From DATFKA01 sp042095835 (GTDB taxonomy: Bacteria > Bacteroidota > Bacteroidia > Chitinophagales > Saprospiraceae), in contig JBELML010000026.1 of the NCBI GenBank assembly GCA_042095835.1, positions 1 through 54,779 of the forward strand: a stretch of 54,779 bases of DNA, read 5' to 3'. A program made the translations under genes and the position numbers. The notes under the pieces were generated by a model, which saw only the letters and a program-made list of their open reading frames with translations, was not told where the DNA came from and searched no databases. Positions 1 to 8,160 of this stretch are shown here, piece by piece (positions within the stretch are counted from its first letter, which is position 1; each line of letters begins with the position of its first letter).

Positions 1-6
1 TACGGG

Positions 7-50
7 TGGCATGGTTTGCGCTGATATGACTGGCATGGTTTGAGTGATAT
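7..50. repeat. short imperfect tandem repeat (two copies, about 24 bp)
   Basis: TGGCATGGTTTG occurs at 7-18 and again at 31-42. Each copy is followed by TGATATG after a short variable spacer, and the second copy is one base shorter. The repeat sits at the window edge, so its full extent cannot be seen. No function is assigned. Confidence 0.5.
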
Positions 51-56
51 GTGCAT

Positions 57-140
57 ATGGTGAAGGGGCCGATAACTAAAGAGGATGATGAATGGTTTAA
101 GGCTCATATGAATAAAGAAATTTCTAATAATAAAAAATAA
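57..140 (+). other. possible short ORF or 3' end of a decayed gene (27 codons)
   Basis: An ATG at 57 opens a 27-codon frame ending in TAA at 138-140. It has a lysine- and asparagine-rich C-terminus. It ends about 10 bases before the attC-like palindrome at 151-228, the spacing expected of the last codons of an integron cassette gene. I recognise no homologue, and it could equally be a chance frame or the remnant of a longer gene. Confidence 0.2.
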
Positions 141-150
141 TAGTGAAAAA

Positions 151-228
151 CTGTGCCCAACAAGGCATAGCTGACCATAGTCACTTGCTTCGCCGCGTCT
201 ACGGCAGCTATGCAGACCGTTGTATGCC
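151..228 (+). repeat. attC-like imperfect palindrome 1
   Basis: GCATAGCTG (165-173) and CAGCTATGC (205-213) form a perfect 9-bp inverted repeat. The stem continues inward as CC/GG and TAG/CTA, with an unpaired A at 174. Outside it, after short unpaired spacers, GCCCAAC (155-161, fitting RYYYAAC) faces GTTGTAT (219-225, close to but not exactly GTTRRRY). The order outer AAC/GTT core, unpaired spacer, inner stem with an extrahelical base, at about 78 bp, is the layout of an integron attC site. No integrase is present in the window, so recombination activity is not shown. Confidence 0.45.
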
Positions 229-314
229 AATTTGAGAAAACCAGAAATCAAAACGAGAAAATCACAAGAGCCGAAACCCTTGTGATTTTATTAAATTGAA
301 AGTAAACTGGATAT

Positions 315-1184
315 TTAAGCGGAAACACCTCCTAAAACGGTATCCAGTTGCATTTCTTTAAGAACTCTATCTTGAATTGATTGTGTCAATTCGTTAATTT
401 CATCAACTCCCCAAGTAATTCCTACAACAGTACGAGTTGGACGCTTACCAGTAGGCATTTCTGCCAACTTTAAATAAGCATCAACAACCCATTGAGGGTC
501 TGGAGCATCTTCACTTTGCAACATCTGAGCAAAATTTTCTCCCATTGCTGTCGGAACACCTGCTAATTCACCATAAGTTTCTAAAACTTCACTGTGTGCA
601 GGTGCTTGACCTGATGCCAATAATCCTGTACCAAATGGACCTGGTTCTACCAAAACAACATCCACTCCAAAAGGTGAAACCTCATAACGCAGGGCTTGCG
701 AGTAGCCTTCTAAGGCATGCTTAGTTGCAGTGTATGTACCAAAAAATGGGGGTGACATACGACCAACCAACGACGACGTATTGATAATTAAACCAGAACC
801 TGCTTTACGCATAGTTGGTAATACCGCTTGCATTACTCGTATGGCACCAAAATAATTGGTTTCCATTTGAAAACGTGCTTGTTCTACGCTAAAAGCTTCG
901 GTAATACCTAAATACATAATGCCCGCATTGTTAATGAGAATATCAATGTTACTTGTTTCTGAAAGAACAGCATTGATGGCATTTTTTACAGAAGTATCAT
1001 TGGTTACATCCATATCCAACACTTTAATGTTAGAAGAATGAGCTTCCAATTCGGCTCTCTTTTCTGCATTTTTTCCATCAGGTTTTCGCATAGTTGCAAA
1101 GACTTTGTTGCCTTTGTCGGCAAAGTCTTTAGCAGCTTTTAAACCAAAACCGCTACTGCTTCCTGTGATGATTATATTTTTCAT
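315..1184 (-). CDS. SDR family NAD(P)-dependent oxidoreductase
   Basis: Classical short-chain dehydrogenase/reductase of 289 aa, likely a cytoplasmic carbonyl or alcohol oxidoreductase of unknown substrate. The Rossmann cofactor motif TGSSSGFG is at residues 7-14, NNAG follows strand 4, and the catalytic Ser and Tyr-x-x-x-Lys are present (NTSS, then YTATK). The frame stays open upstream to 1286, but that extension overlaps the next gene's stop and lacks SDR sequence, so I start at ATG 1184, where MKNIIITG leads directly into the first beta strand. It is the last gene of a minus-strand set (2700 to 315) that diverges from an HxlR regulator. Such SDRs under HxlR control often deal with quinone or aldehyde stress, which is inference here. 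Confidence 0.9.
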   Translation of the reverse strand: MKNIIITGSSSGFGLKAAKDFADKGNKVFATMRKPDGKNAEKRAELEAHSSNIKVLDMDVTNDTSVKNAINAVLSETSNIDILINNAGIMYLGITEAFSVEQARFQMETNYFGAIRVMQAVLPTMRKAGSGLIINTSSLVGRMSPPFFGTYTATKHALEGYSQALRYEVSPFGVDVVLVEPGPFGTGLLASGQAPAHSEVLETYGELAGVPTAMGENFAQMLQSEDAPDPQWVVDAYLKLAEMPTGKRPTRTVVGITWGVDEINELTQSIQDRVLKEMQLDTVLGGVSA

Positions 1185-1212
1185 TTTTTTATATTTAAGT
1201 ATTGGATTTTGT

Positions 1213-1749
1213 TTAATCCAATACTTTGTTTTTAAATCGTTTAGGTGCTGCTTTAGATAAACCAGGCATAGCCGCTTTAATAGCAAAACGAGTAAACCAT
1301 AAACCGATACCAGGTTGATGCCTGTTAGTTATTTTTACGATTGTTTCGTTTTTTTCTGGTCCATCAATTAAAGTGGCTTGTCCGTGTACTGATTTCATAA
1401 TTAGTGGAAAGGGAAAGGGCATTTTGTAATAAGGTGCTCCTGCTTTCCACTCAAAATGCCAATCGCCATTTTCAGGTGTTTGTACATTACCCACGATTTG
1501 AGTGACATCTGTTCCACCTACATTGATAATACGTTCCATATCATCTGCGACTCCTGCCCAATTCTTTCCTTTAGGATTTCCTGAAGTGATAGGCTCGATT
1601 GCTCCACCCTCAGATTTCAGTAAATGCCAAGCGTCCATAACATACTCTTTTGGTGCTTTTACAACAAAAGAAAACTCCACATTTGGTGCTTCGGGTACGT
1701 TCATTTTCGCATCTTCAAATTTTGAAGGATAAATTAACTTCTTTGACAT
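1213..1749 (-). CDS. SRPBCC-like (START/polyketide-cyclase fold) protein
   Basis: A 178-aa soluble protein. The run of a short strand with an alanine-proline-lysine turn (VVKAPKEYVMDAWHLL), a central glycine-rich segment and a long C-terminal helix fits the SRPBCC ligand-binding fold. Assignment is by pattern only, and no catalytic residues can be named. Its stop lies 28 bases upstream of the SDR start, and it follows the SnoaL-like lipoprotein gene on the same strand, so the three are probably co-transcribed. It may bind or transform a small hydrophobic molecule handled by the SDR. Codon use is AT-rich like its neighbours and unlike the core genes later in the window. Confidence 0.65.
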   Translation of the reverse strand: MSKKLIYPSKFEDAKMNVPEAPNVEFSFVVKAPKEYVMDAWHLLKSEGGAIEPITSGNPKGKNWAGVADDMERIINVGGTDVTQIVGNVQTPENGDWHFEWKAGAPYYKMPFPFPLIMKSVHGQATLIDGPEKNETIVKITNRHQPGIGLWFTRFAIKAAMPGLSKAAPKRFKNKVLD

Positions 1750-1800
1750 TGCTATTTTTTTAATTTTTGGATTATTACTTAAATACAGCCTAACTAAAGA

Positions 1801-2700
1801 TTAAAATCCGAACATTCCGTTATCATGCGCTAAACCTTCGGTTGGTATTTCTTGGATTACATCCCAATGTTCTACGATTTTGCCATCTTTCATCCTGAAC
1901 AAGTCGTAAAACACATGTTTTTTACCACCATTCCATTCTCCTTCGCTTATCGTAAGGACGAAATTACCTTCACCTAATACTTTATGAATTTTGGTGTATT
2001 TGAACATATTGTTCTGAGAAGTGAGATACTCTACTGCTTCCACTATACCAGTCAAACCGTCTTTAATTTGTGGGTTGTGCTGGTCGTATTGTTCTGCACT
2101 GATGTGTTCGGTAATCTTCTCTGGGTTTTTACCCATTAAAACATCTTCAATAAGGGCAACCGCCAAAGCTTTGTTGGCTTCGGTTTTGTCTAAATCTTCA
2201 ACAGTTGTTGGACCATCTGTTTGTGTTCTTCCGCTTACAGTTTCTTTTACCAAAACGGTCATTGCATCCCAATGCTCGGCTACTTTACCGTTTTCATCGA
2301 CACGAATAATATCAAACGCCACCATTTCATCCGCTCCAAAAGGTTTGGCGTTTTTCCAGATGTTGTGCATAAACACAAAATCGCCATCTTGAAACATTCT
2401 CACGTTTTCGGCATAAGTTCCATTTTCTTTTAAAACGGGCAATAAACCAATAAAAGGTTCTAAACCTGTTGGTACAAATGGATTGTGTTGAATGTAATCT
2501 GCGTTTGCAACTTCTCGCATAGTAGCAGTGTCTTGCTGAGCAACAGCACCCAAAAATTTGCCTACAATTTCTTTGTTATTCATTTCTGATTTATTTGATT
2601 GATTAACCTCACTTGTTGATTTCGTTTGATTTACACCACAAGAAGCGAGAATACCTGTTAGTGCTAATACTGCTAGTACTTTTCTCATTGATTTCGTCAT
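1801..2700 (-). CDS. double SnoaL/NTF2-like domain lipoprotein
   Basis: A 299-aa lipoprotein. The N-terminus has a short hydrophobic stretch ending in the lipobox LASC at about residue 22, so it is predicted to be lipid-anchored in the envelope. After a polar linker there are two copies of a SnoaL-type domain (about 40-155 and 168-292). Each starts with a helix holding the N-K-x-x-V/A pattern, carries a D/QHNP motif and ends in EHWD. The paired D-x-x-QHNP and HWD motifs are typical of SnoaL-like polyketide cyclase/isomerase relatives. It is first in the minus-strand operon and directly faces the HxlR regulator. A start at Met5 (2688) is also possible. The substrate is unknown. Confidence 0.8.
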   Translation of the reverse strand: MTKSMRKVLAVLALTGILASCGVNQTKSTSEVNQSNKSEMNNKEIVGKFLGAVAQQDTATMREVANADYIQHNPFVPTGLEPFIGLLPVLKENGTYAENVRMFQDGDFVFMHNIWKNAKPFGADEMVAFDIIRVDENGKVAEHWDAMTVLVKETVSGRTQTDGPTTVEDLDKTEANKALAVALIEDVLMGKNPEKITEHISAEQYDQHNPQIKDGLTGIVEAVEYLTSQNNMFKYTKIHKVLGEGNFVLTISEGEWNGGKKHVFYDLFRMKDGKIVEHWDVIQEIPTEGLAHDNGMFGF

Positions 2701-2715
2701 TTGATAAATAATTAT

Positions 2716-2805
2716 TACTTTTGTTATGCAAGTAAAAGTATAAAATAACTTTTAAAATACAAGCAATTGTATAAATAACTTTCATTTTACAAGTAATATT
2801 TAATA
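2716..2805. promoter_or_regulatory. candidate HxlR operator array in the divergent promoter
   Basis: Three similar motifs begin with CAAG at 2729, 2760 and 2790, about 30-31 bp apart (three helical turns). The first two are followed by AAATAACTTT at nearly the same offset. Individual copies also contain dyads: TACTTTT (2716-2722) with AAAAGTA (2734-2740), and TACAA (2758-2762) with TTGTA (2767-2771). The array fills the 117 bases between the lipoprotein start (2700) and the HxlR start (2818). Binding of the adjacent HxlR protein is an inference. Confidence 0.5.
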
Positions 2806-2817
2806 GAAACTTAACAA

Positions 2818-3258
2818 ATGCGACAGGATTTCAGATGTAATTGCCCGTTTACCTCAGCTTTGGATGTTTTGGGCGACAAGTGGATGTTGGTTATCGTAAA
2901 GCAAATGCTAATCGAAGGCAAAGAAACCTTTAAAGATTTTACAGAGGCGGATGAAGCCATTGCTACCAATATTCTTTCTTCCAAACTCAAGTTTTTGGAA
3001 GAAGTGGGTATTGTTATAAAAACAAAACGACCAGATAATAAAAAGACCAACCATTACCTTTTGACTGAGAAGGGATTGGCGTTGACACCTATACTTTTAG
3101 AACTTGCAATATGGAGCGACAAGTGTCTTAGGGACATTCATCCTACTATTGTGAATGGAAAAGGAATGGAAGCTTTAAGGAATGACAAACGTGCTTTTGC
3201 AAATGTGTTAGTTACGAAATATAAAGAAAAACTGGCAGCAACAATGTATATACGATAA
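2818..3258 (+). CDS. HxlR-family winged-helix transcriptional regulator
   Basis: A 146-aa protein matching the HxlR (DUF24) family. The N-terminal Cys-Pro segment (C7, C9, P10) leads into ALDVLGDKWMLVIVKQ, the family's hallmark first helix. The recognition region with NILSSKLKFLEE follows, then the wing TNHYLLTEKG. The N-terminal cysteines are at the position used for redox or quinone sensing in relatives such as YodB and HypR, so thiol-based sensing is plausible but unproven. It diverges from the SDR/SRPBCC/SnoaL operon and is its likely regulator through the repeats in the shared 117-bp promoter. The start follows AT-rich leader DNA without a Shine-Dalgarno sequence. Confidence 0.9.
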   Translation: MRQDFRCNCPFTSALDVLGDKWMLVIVKQMLIEGKETFKDFTEADEAIATNILSSKLKFLEEVGIVIKTKRPDNKKTNHYLLTEKGLALTPILLELAIWSDKCLRDIHPTIVNGKGMEALRNDKRAFANVLVTKYKEKLAATMYIR

Positions 3259-3262
3259 TGCT

Positions 3263-3303
3263 CCCTAAACGGTCCCACTACGCATATACTTAACCGTTAG
3301 CGG
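3263..3303 (+). repeat. weak hairpin after the HxlR gene (attC-like remnant or terminator)
   Basis: CTAA+CGGT (3265-3273, with one bulged A) pairs with ACCGTTAG (3293-3300). It begins a few bases after the HxlR stop codon. There is no T-run after it. The inner part is not clearly paired, so the resemblance to the attC-like elements elsewhere in the window is weak. Confidence 0.25.
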
Positions 3304-3354
3304 TAATACATGAACCAAAATTAGCTGCACCCTCATCGAAATGTTATACCTAAA

Positions 3355-3942
3355 ATGGAATTATCAGAGGCTATAGAAAATATACGCAATAGAATGGTGC
3401 AATTTACGCCATTGATGCCAGATGAACTAAATGATGTATTAAGCCATTTTGAGCTTAAAAATGCCAAATCAAAATCAATTATCATTGAGCAAGGCAGCAT
3501 TGCTCGTAAAGTATATTTCATTGTAAATGGCAGCATGCGATTTTTCTACAATTATGACAATAATGAAATTACAGGGGCAATTTTTATGAATAATGAGTTT
3601 GTCACACCTCATGACAGTTTTTTCTCCCAAACACCTACACGCTACTCCTTACAAGCAATTGAGGATACGGTTATGTTTGAATTGTATTTTGCTAATTATA
3701 AAAAACTGAGACAAAAATATTCAAGTGTAACTGATCTTACAATCAAAATTCTTGAAAAAGCCCTTTCGGTTACATTGACCAATAAATCGCTTTTGTTAGC
3801 AATGACTCATGAGGAGAGGTATAAAAAAATTTTGGAAGACAAACCTGAATGGATTCTTCGTATCCCAGATCATATGTTGGCAAGTTATTTAGGTATTACA
3901 CCAACATCATTGAGTAGAATAAAAAAAAGACTCAACTCATGA
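3355..3942 (+). CDS. Crp/Fnr-family transcriptional regulator (copy 1)
   Basis: A 195-aa protein. The N-terminal part (about 20-130) fits the cyclic-nucleotide-binding jelly roll: IIEQGSIARKVYFIVNGSMRFFY is the typical strand-turn-strand with a conserved glycine. The C-terminal part contains a helix-turn-helix (LASYLGITPTSLSRIKKRL). The phosphate-binding signature of true cAMP receptors is not evident, as is usual for this Bacteroidota subgroup, so the effector is unknown. It stands alone between the HxlR module and the T9SS hydrolase gene. No palindrome like the one found for the second Crp/Fnr gene was seen next to it. Confidence 0.85.
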   Translation: MELSEAIENIRNRMVQFTPLMPDELNDVLSHFELKNAKSKSIIIEQGSIARKVYFIVNGSMRFFYNYDNNEITGAIFMNNEFVTPHDSFFSQTPTRYSLQAIEDTVMFELYFANYKKLRQKYSSVTDLTIKILEKALSVTLTNKSLLLAMTHEERYKKILEDKPEWILRIPDHMLASYLGITPTSLSRIKKRLNS

Positions 3943-4168
3943 TTTCTATACATATGTAAATATTAAAGTCCTCGATTTGGTCTAAATTGGTCATAGAATA
4001 ATAAACCATTGTGTTATGAACAGACCAAGTATAATTCTACTGTTTTGGTTAGCACTAGGTACTTGTAGAAAAAAAGGTCAGGAGCTATATGTCCTCCCCC
4101 CACTTATCCTGATAAGTTGGACAATATTGAACGCAGCTTTTAATGAAATCATCAGTTACAAAAAAAAT

Positions 4169-5842
4169 ATGAAAAAATTTAAGTTCCTATTAATGCTTCT
4201 TGTACTTACTTTAAGTACAGGGACTAATTTGCGCGCACAACCAGATACAACCGTTTTCTATGGATCCGAATCCAGACAGTATCTAGACATCTATCTAGCG
4301 CCCTCCGATTGCCCTACGCCAGTTTATATTTGGTCACATGGCAACACACAAAATACACTAGATATACCCACTTATATTATTGACACGCTTACGGCATTGG
4401 GTATTAGCGTTATTTCGTGGGAATCGCTAACAGTTGTTAATGGTCCTAATCAGTTAGAAACTGCTTGGGAAGACGCAGATTTGATGTACGCTTGGCTAGA
4501 AGAGAATGCCTCGGCTTTTAATATCGATACGTCCAACCTAATCCTTGGCGGTTCCTCAAGAGGTACAGTAGTTAGTTGGATACTTGCGCATAGTGCTGAT
4601 CCCAATGTTCGAGGCTTATATTTTAGAAATGCCGTGCCTATAAGTGCTTGGTCATATCCTGACATATGGACCCCAATAGACGAAATCACTGTTAACTCCC
4701 CTCCGATATTTATGGCCTATCCGCTTCCAGATACTACTTCTAATAATCATAGCCCTATATTTGGAAGGTATGTACAAGCAGCATATGATTCACTAGGTAT
4801 TGGTGGTAGGGTATCTCTAGAGTATAATATCAATGCTTCAGTAGATCCAAACGCCTACAAATACTTACCTGACTTTGCGCTATCCGTCATTGAAACATGT
4901 CCTGAATCAACAGTTGAGCAACCAGACACAACCGTTTTCTATGGATCCGAATCCAGACAGTATCTTGATATCTACTTGGCGCCCTCCGATTGCCCTACGC
5001 CTGCATATATTTGGTCACATGGCAATACACAAAACACCTTAGATATACCCCCTTATGTGGTTGATACGCTTACCGAATTGGGTATTAGCGTTATTTCATG
5101 GGAATCTTTGACAGTAATTAATGGGATTAATCAGACATTAACTGCCTGGGAAGACGCAGATTTGATGTATGCCTGGCTAAAAGCGAATGCCTCAGCTTAT
5201 AATATCGATACGACTAAGCTCATTATGGGAGGCTCCTCCAGAGGTTCAGTAGCCAGTTGGAAAATTGGGCATAGTGCTGATCCGAATATTCGAGGTTTAT
5301 ATTTTAGAAATGCTTTACCTGATGCTAGCTGGGAGGATCCCAATTTATCTCCATTAGAGTTTATAACGGTTAACTCTCCACCCATATTTTTGGCTTATCC
5401 TCTTGATACGAATACCACAAACATACACGAGCCTCTACATGGGATAACGGTATTGGCAGCATATGATTCACTAGGTATTGGAGATAGGGCATCTCTAGAG
5501 TATAATATCAATTCTTCAGCAGATCCAAATGCCTACAAGTACTTACCTGACTTTGCTTTATCCGTCACTCAAATATGTACTATATCATCAGTTGAGTTTC
5601 AGGAAAGCAAAGAGACAGTCAAGGTGTTCCCAAATCCAGTACAGGGTCAGCTTACGGTAAGTAGTACATCAGGCTTACATCAAATTGACCTCATAAACGC
5701 GGCAGGGCAAATCGTTAAGGTATTTCGTTCTATGGGAAATACTTATACCATTGAGACCTCAACCCTACCTTCGGGGCTATATTTTGTAAGGGTACAAGAT
5801 GCCAACAATCAGGTGTTCACGCAAAGAGTGATTAAGAGGTAA
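4169..5842 (+). CDS. T9SS-secreted protein with two tandem alpha/beta hydrolase domains
   Basis: A 557-aa protein starting at ATG 4169, chosen because MKKFKFLLMLLVLTLS begins a clear signal peptide with probable cleavage before QPDTT. The frame is open back to 4016 but the added residues are not signal-like. Two consecutive units of about 227 aa follow. Each has WSHGN (oxyanion-type His-Gly) and the nucleophile-elbow motif GGSSRG, so each looks like a Ser hydrolase of the poly-ester/esterase or PHB-depolymerase kind. The C-terminal 75 or so residues (FPNPVQGQLTV ... SGLYFVRVQD) are a T9SS type A sorting domain, so it is exported across the outer membrane. No canonical catalytic His near the end of each unit could be identified. 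The substrate is unknown. Confidence 0.85.
   Translation: MKKFKFLLMLLVLTLSTGTNLRAQPDTTVFYGSESRQYLDIYLAPSDCPTPVYIWSHGNTQNTLDIPTYIIDTLTALGISVISWESLTVVNGPNQLETAWEDADLMYAWLEENASAFNIDTSNLILGGSSRGTVVSWILAHSADPNVRGLYFRNAVPISAWSYPDIWTPIDEITVNSPPIFMAYPLPDTTSNNHSPIFGRYVQAAYDSLGIGGRVSLEYNINASVDPNAYKYLPDFALSVIETCPESTVEQPDTTVFYGSESRQYLDIYLAPSDCPTPAYIWSHGNTQNTLDIPPYVVDTLTELGISVISWESLTVINGINQTLTAWEDADLMYAWLKANASAYNIDTTKLIMGGSSRGSVASWKIGHSADPNIRGLYFRNALPDASWEDPNLSPLEFITVNSPPIFLAYPLDTNTTNIHEPLHGITVLAAYDSLGIGDRASLEYNINSSADPNAYKYLPDFALSVTQICTISSVEFQESKETVKVFPNPVQGQLTVSSTSGLHQIDLINAAGQIVKVFRSMGNTYTIETSTLPSGLYFVRVQDANNQVFTQRVIKR
4241..5590 (+). repeat. intragenic tandem duplication of a hydrolase domain (about 681-bp period)
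   Basis: The DNA starting at 4241 is repeated from 4922. Long stretches are nearly identical, for example the segments encoding TTVFYGSESRQYLDIYLAP and AYDSLGIG, while the middle of each unit has diverged. By eye about three quarters of residues match between units. This is a whole-domain in-frame duplication inside one gene. Confidence 0.9.
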
Positions 5843-5904
5843 ATTTTCCGCTTAAGGCGATGTGAATCCAAGTAAAAAAGTACAATCTTGATAAAGATTA
5901 AATC

Positions 5905-7464
5905 ATGAACTCTAAAAAAAACTTTCTCAAAAAGCCCTGGAGCTATTTGTCCTTTCTGTCCATGTTGTTATTATTTGCTGTATCTGCTAAGGCTCAATTC
6001 TCAATTGATCCATTTTTTGCAGAGTCGGGTGAGTTTAGTGACAATGATGTTGTAGATGAGGGCCCTTTTCAAATGAAGGGAGTACGTGTATTACCCGATA
6101 GTAAATTGATTGTTTTCGGCGATAAAAAATTAACGATATCTTTAAGTGGCCAGAATGACCTAATGCTCGTAAAACTCACTGAAGATGGTACCGTTGATAC
6201 AAGCTTTGCTGATAATGGCATTTTCAGACTAGACATTGATAGCAATTTTGATAGAGTGGAAGATGTGGAATTATTGCCTGGTGGAAAGATATTAGTCGCC
6301 GGGGCTACCAGTGTAGGTGGCAACTTTCATGGATATGTGATAAGATTGAATGCGGATGGCAGCCTGGATGAAACTTTTCAGTCCGATGGAATAAGGATCA
6401 TTCCCCGATTGACGGGTGGCCAGGAGAGTGTAAATGATATCGTTGTTTCAGGGGAGAACATTTATTTGGCCTATTTTAAGGGGAATGCTATTTACCCTGC
6501 ACGAAAGTATGCCGTTCTCGGAAAAATGACCTTAGACGGTGAACTTGATGAAACATTTGGAAGTGAAGGATTTGTAGAACTACCTAATGAATCGGAAGAC
6601 GATACACATTCTGATTTTAAGCTAATGCTAACAACTAGCAATAAGCTTATAGCGAGTTATGCGACACCCATTCAAGAAAGAGCAACCGTTTGGTGCATGG
6701 AAACGGATGGAACGATAAATACAGATTTCGCCAGTGATGGGAAATTTGAAATCGAAGGATATTACACTCGTTTAAATGTTAGGGAGCGATTTGATGGCAA
6801 ATACATAGTTTTAACCTATATGCGTGATACAACGGAGCCTTTTGAGGGAATTCAAGTAAATTGTTTGAATGAGGATGGGGAGCCCAATTTAGAGTTTGGT
6901 GAAGAAGGCATCTTTAGATCATCTCTGGGCATTGCAAGCTCACTGTACATAAATTTTGATAACACTGTGCTGCTGGCAGGAAGTATTGATGGTGAAGCTG
7001 CCTTGTTCAAACTGACCGAAGAAGGAACTTTTGACCTAACTTTTGATTCTGATGGTTTTCAAACCATTCCTCAAAGTCCTATAGGGTATATTAACCCTGG
7101 TAACCTTACAGATGTCAATGTTTATGCGATCACCGATTCCCTGAGTTTTACCATTTCTGGGGGGGTTCTTACCAATTATTTTTTAATTAGATTAATTGAT
7201 AATGCACTGCCTTCAAGTATAAGTTATTCATTATATGAAATGAATGTTCTTTGCTTTCCTAACCCAACAAGTGGTCAATTAACAGTAGAAGTAAATAATA
7301 CTATACCTACCATGATAGAAATTTATGACTCTCTCGGTCGGCAGGTTTTCAAATCTTCATTTTCGGAAAGAATCGATTTAAGCTATTTATCTTCCGGGCT
7401 ATATTTCGTAAGAGTATTAGATGCCAATAATCAATTAATAGTTCAGAAAATTATTAAAGAATAA
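5905..7464 (+). CDS. T9SS-secreted delta-60 repeat beta-propeller-like protein
   Basis: A 519-aa protein with an N-terminal signal peptide (hydrophobic core SFLSMLLLFAVSAKAQ). The body contains repeats of the delta-60 type, each with a phrase such as DGTVDTSFADNGIF, DGSLDETFQSDGI, DGELDETFGSEGF or EGTFDLTFDSDGF at about 50-60-residue intervals. These probably form a propeller. The last 80 residues (CFPNPTSGQLTVEV ... SGLYFVRVLD) form a T9SS type A sorting domain closely similar to that of the gene just upstream. It is probably surface-exposed or released. No enzymatic residues are recognised. The upstream hydrolase ends 62 bases before it, so the two may be co-transcribed. Confidence 0.85.
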   Translation: MNSKKNFLKKPWSYLSFLSMLLLFAVSAKAQFSIDPFFAESGEFSDNDVVDEGPFQMKGVRVLPDSKLIVFGDKKLTISLSGQNDLMLVKLTEDGTVDTSFADNGIFRLDIDSNFDRVEDVELLPGGKILVAGATSVGGNFHGYVIRLNADGSLDETFQSDGIRIIPRLTGGQESVNDIVVSGENIYLAYFKGNAIYPARKYAVLGKMTLDGELDETFGSEGFVELPNESEDDTHSDFKLMLTTSNKLIASYATPIQERATVWCMETDGTINTDFASDGKFEIEGYYTRLNVRERFDGKYIVLTYMRDTTEPFEGIQVNCLNEDGEPNLEFGEEGIFRSSLGIASSLYINFDNTVLLAGSIDGEAALFKLTEEGTFDLTFDSDGFQTIPQSPIGYINPGNLTDVNVYAITDSLSFTISGGVLTNYFLIRLIDNALPSSISYSLYEMNVLCFPNPTSGQLTVEVNNTIPTMIEIYDSLGRQVFKSSFSERIDLSYLSSGLYFVRVLDANNQLIVQKIIKE

Positions 7465-7942
7465 AGCCATAAAAGAAAGTTTAGTAAGAGTCATCCAATA
7501 GTGTTACTTTTTAACTTTATCCATTAGGAGGTAGAGGAAGTAAGGATTAGAATGGAGAGGTAGGTAGTAAACGAATAGAAGAGTTAGCTTTTGATTTTAT
7601 TTTCAATCAACAAAACTTAAATGAGGAGTAAAATAAAAACTACCGCCAACAAATAAGCGTCAAAGCGAGGCGTAGGCCATAGCGTTGACGCTATGTTGGA
7701 CGAACACCGCCATCCAGCACGATGATATGGGCATTGAAACCCCTCTCTTTTTATCTTCTGCTATAGGCTATCAACAGTTGTATCGATAAAATGGAAGTTG
7801 CACAGCTTCCAGGTTCTTCAACTCCAGTGCTCTAGGCTCAAAAACAATATTATTTCTTGGATTTTCCTTATTTTCAGCCACGGCGTACGCACTGACCGTT
7901 CTATGACACCGAATTAAAAAAAGCTAAACCATAGAAGATGAA
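7465..7942. other. intergenic region without intact genes
   Basis: I see no convincing coding frame between the delta-60 gene and the decayed metallophosphoesterase. The stretch contains the attC-like palindrome at 7643-7702; the rest is AT-rich, and I find nothing else I can support. Confidence 0.6.
7643..7702 (+). repeat. attC-like imperfect palindrome 2
   Basis: CCAACA (7646-7651) pairs with TGTTGG (7694-7699), and GCGTCAA (7657-7663) pairs with TTGACGC (7685-7691). They are joined by a TA/TA pair with unpaired A bases on the left arm only. The right core GTTGGAC (7695-7701) fits the integron R' consensus GTTRRRY exactly, and the left core has the matching CCAAC. The spacing of outer box, unpaired spacer and inner box with extrahelical bases is that of an attC site of about 60 bp. 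No integrase gene is seen here. Confidence 0.5.
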
Positions 7943-8150
7943 ATGAACAATAGTCATTGGTGATATACATGGTTGCTATGACGAATTACAGGAGTTAATA
8001 AATAAGATTGGGATAAAGGAAGAAGATACAATTGTCTCTCTTGGAGATATATTAGATTGAGGTCCTAAATCACTAGAAGTCTATGACTATTTAATTAACC
8101 GTCCGAATACAATTGTACTAATGGCATGCTTCTCCTTATTTTACGAGTAA
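7943..8150 (+). pseudogene. decayed metallophosphoesterase (Ser/Thr phosphatase-type) fragment
   Basis: Reading from 7947 gives TIVIGDIHGCYDELQEL, then LGDILD, a TGA stop at 8058-8060, and GPKSLEVYDYLI. This matches the GDIHG and GD-x-x-DRGP metal-binding motifs of calcineurin-like phosphoesterases, with the Arg codon of DRGP replaced by TGA (a CGA to TGA change would explain it). The ATG at 7943 is out of frame with this by one extra A. The expected GNHE motif is absent after about 8123. The gene is therefore broken by a frameshift, a nonsense codon and truncation. Confidence 0.75.
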
Positions 8151-8160
8151 ATTAATCAAC

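Noticed and set aside
4016..4168. N-terminal extension of the tandem hydrolase frame
   Set aside because: The extension is not signal-like, whereas Met at 4169 begins a textbook signal peptide needed for a T9SS cargo.
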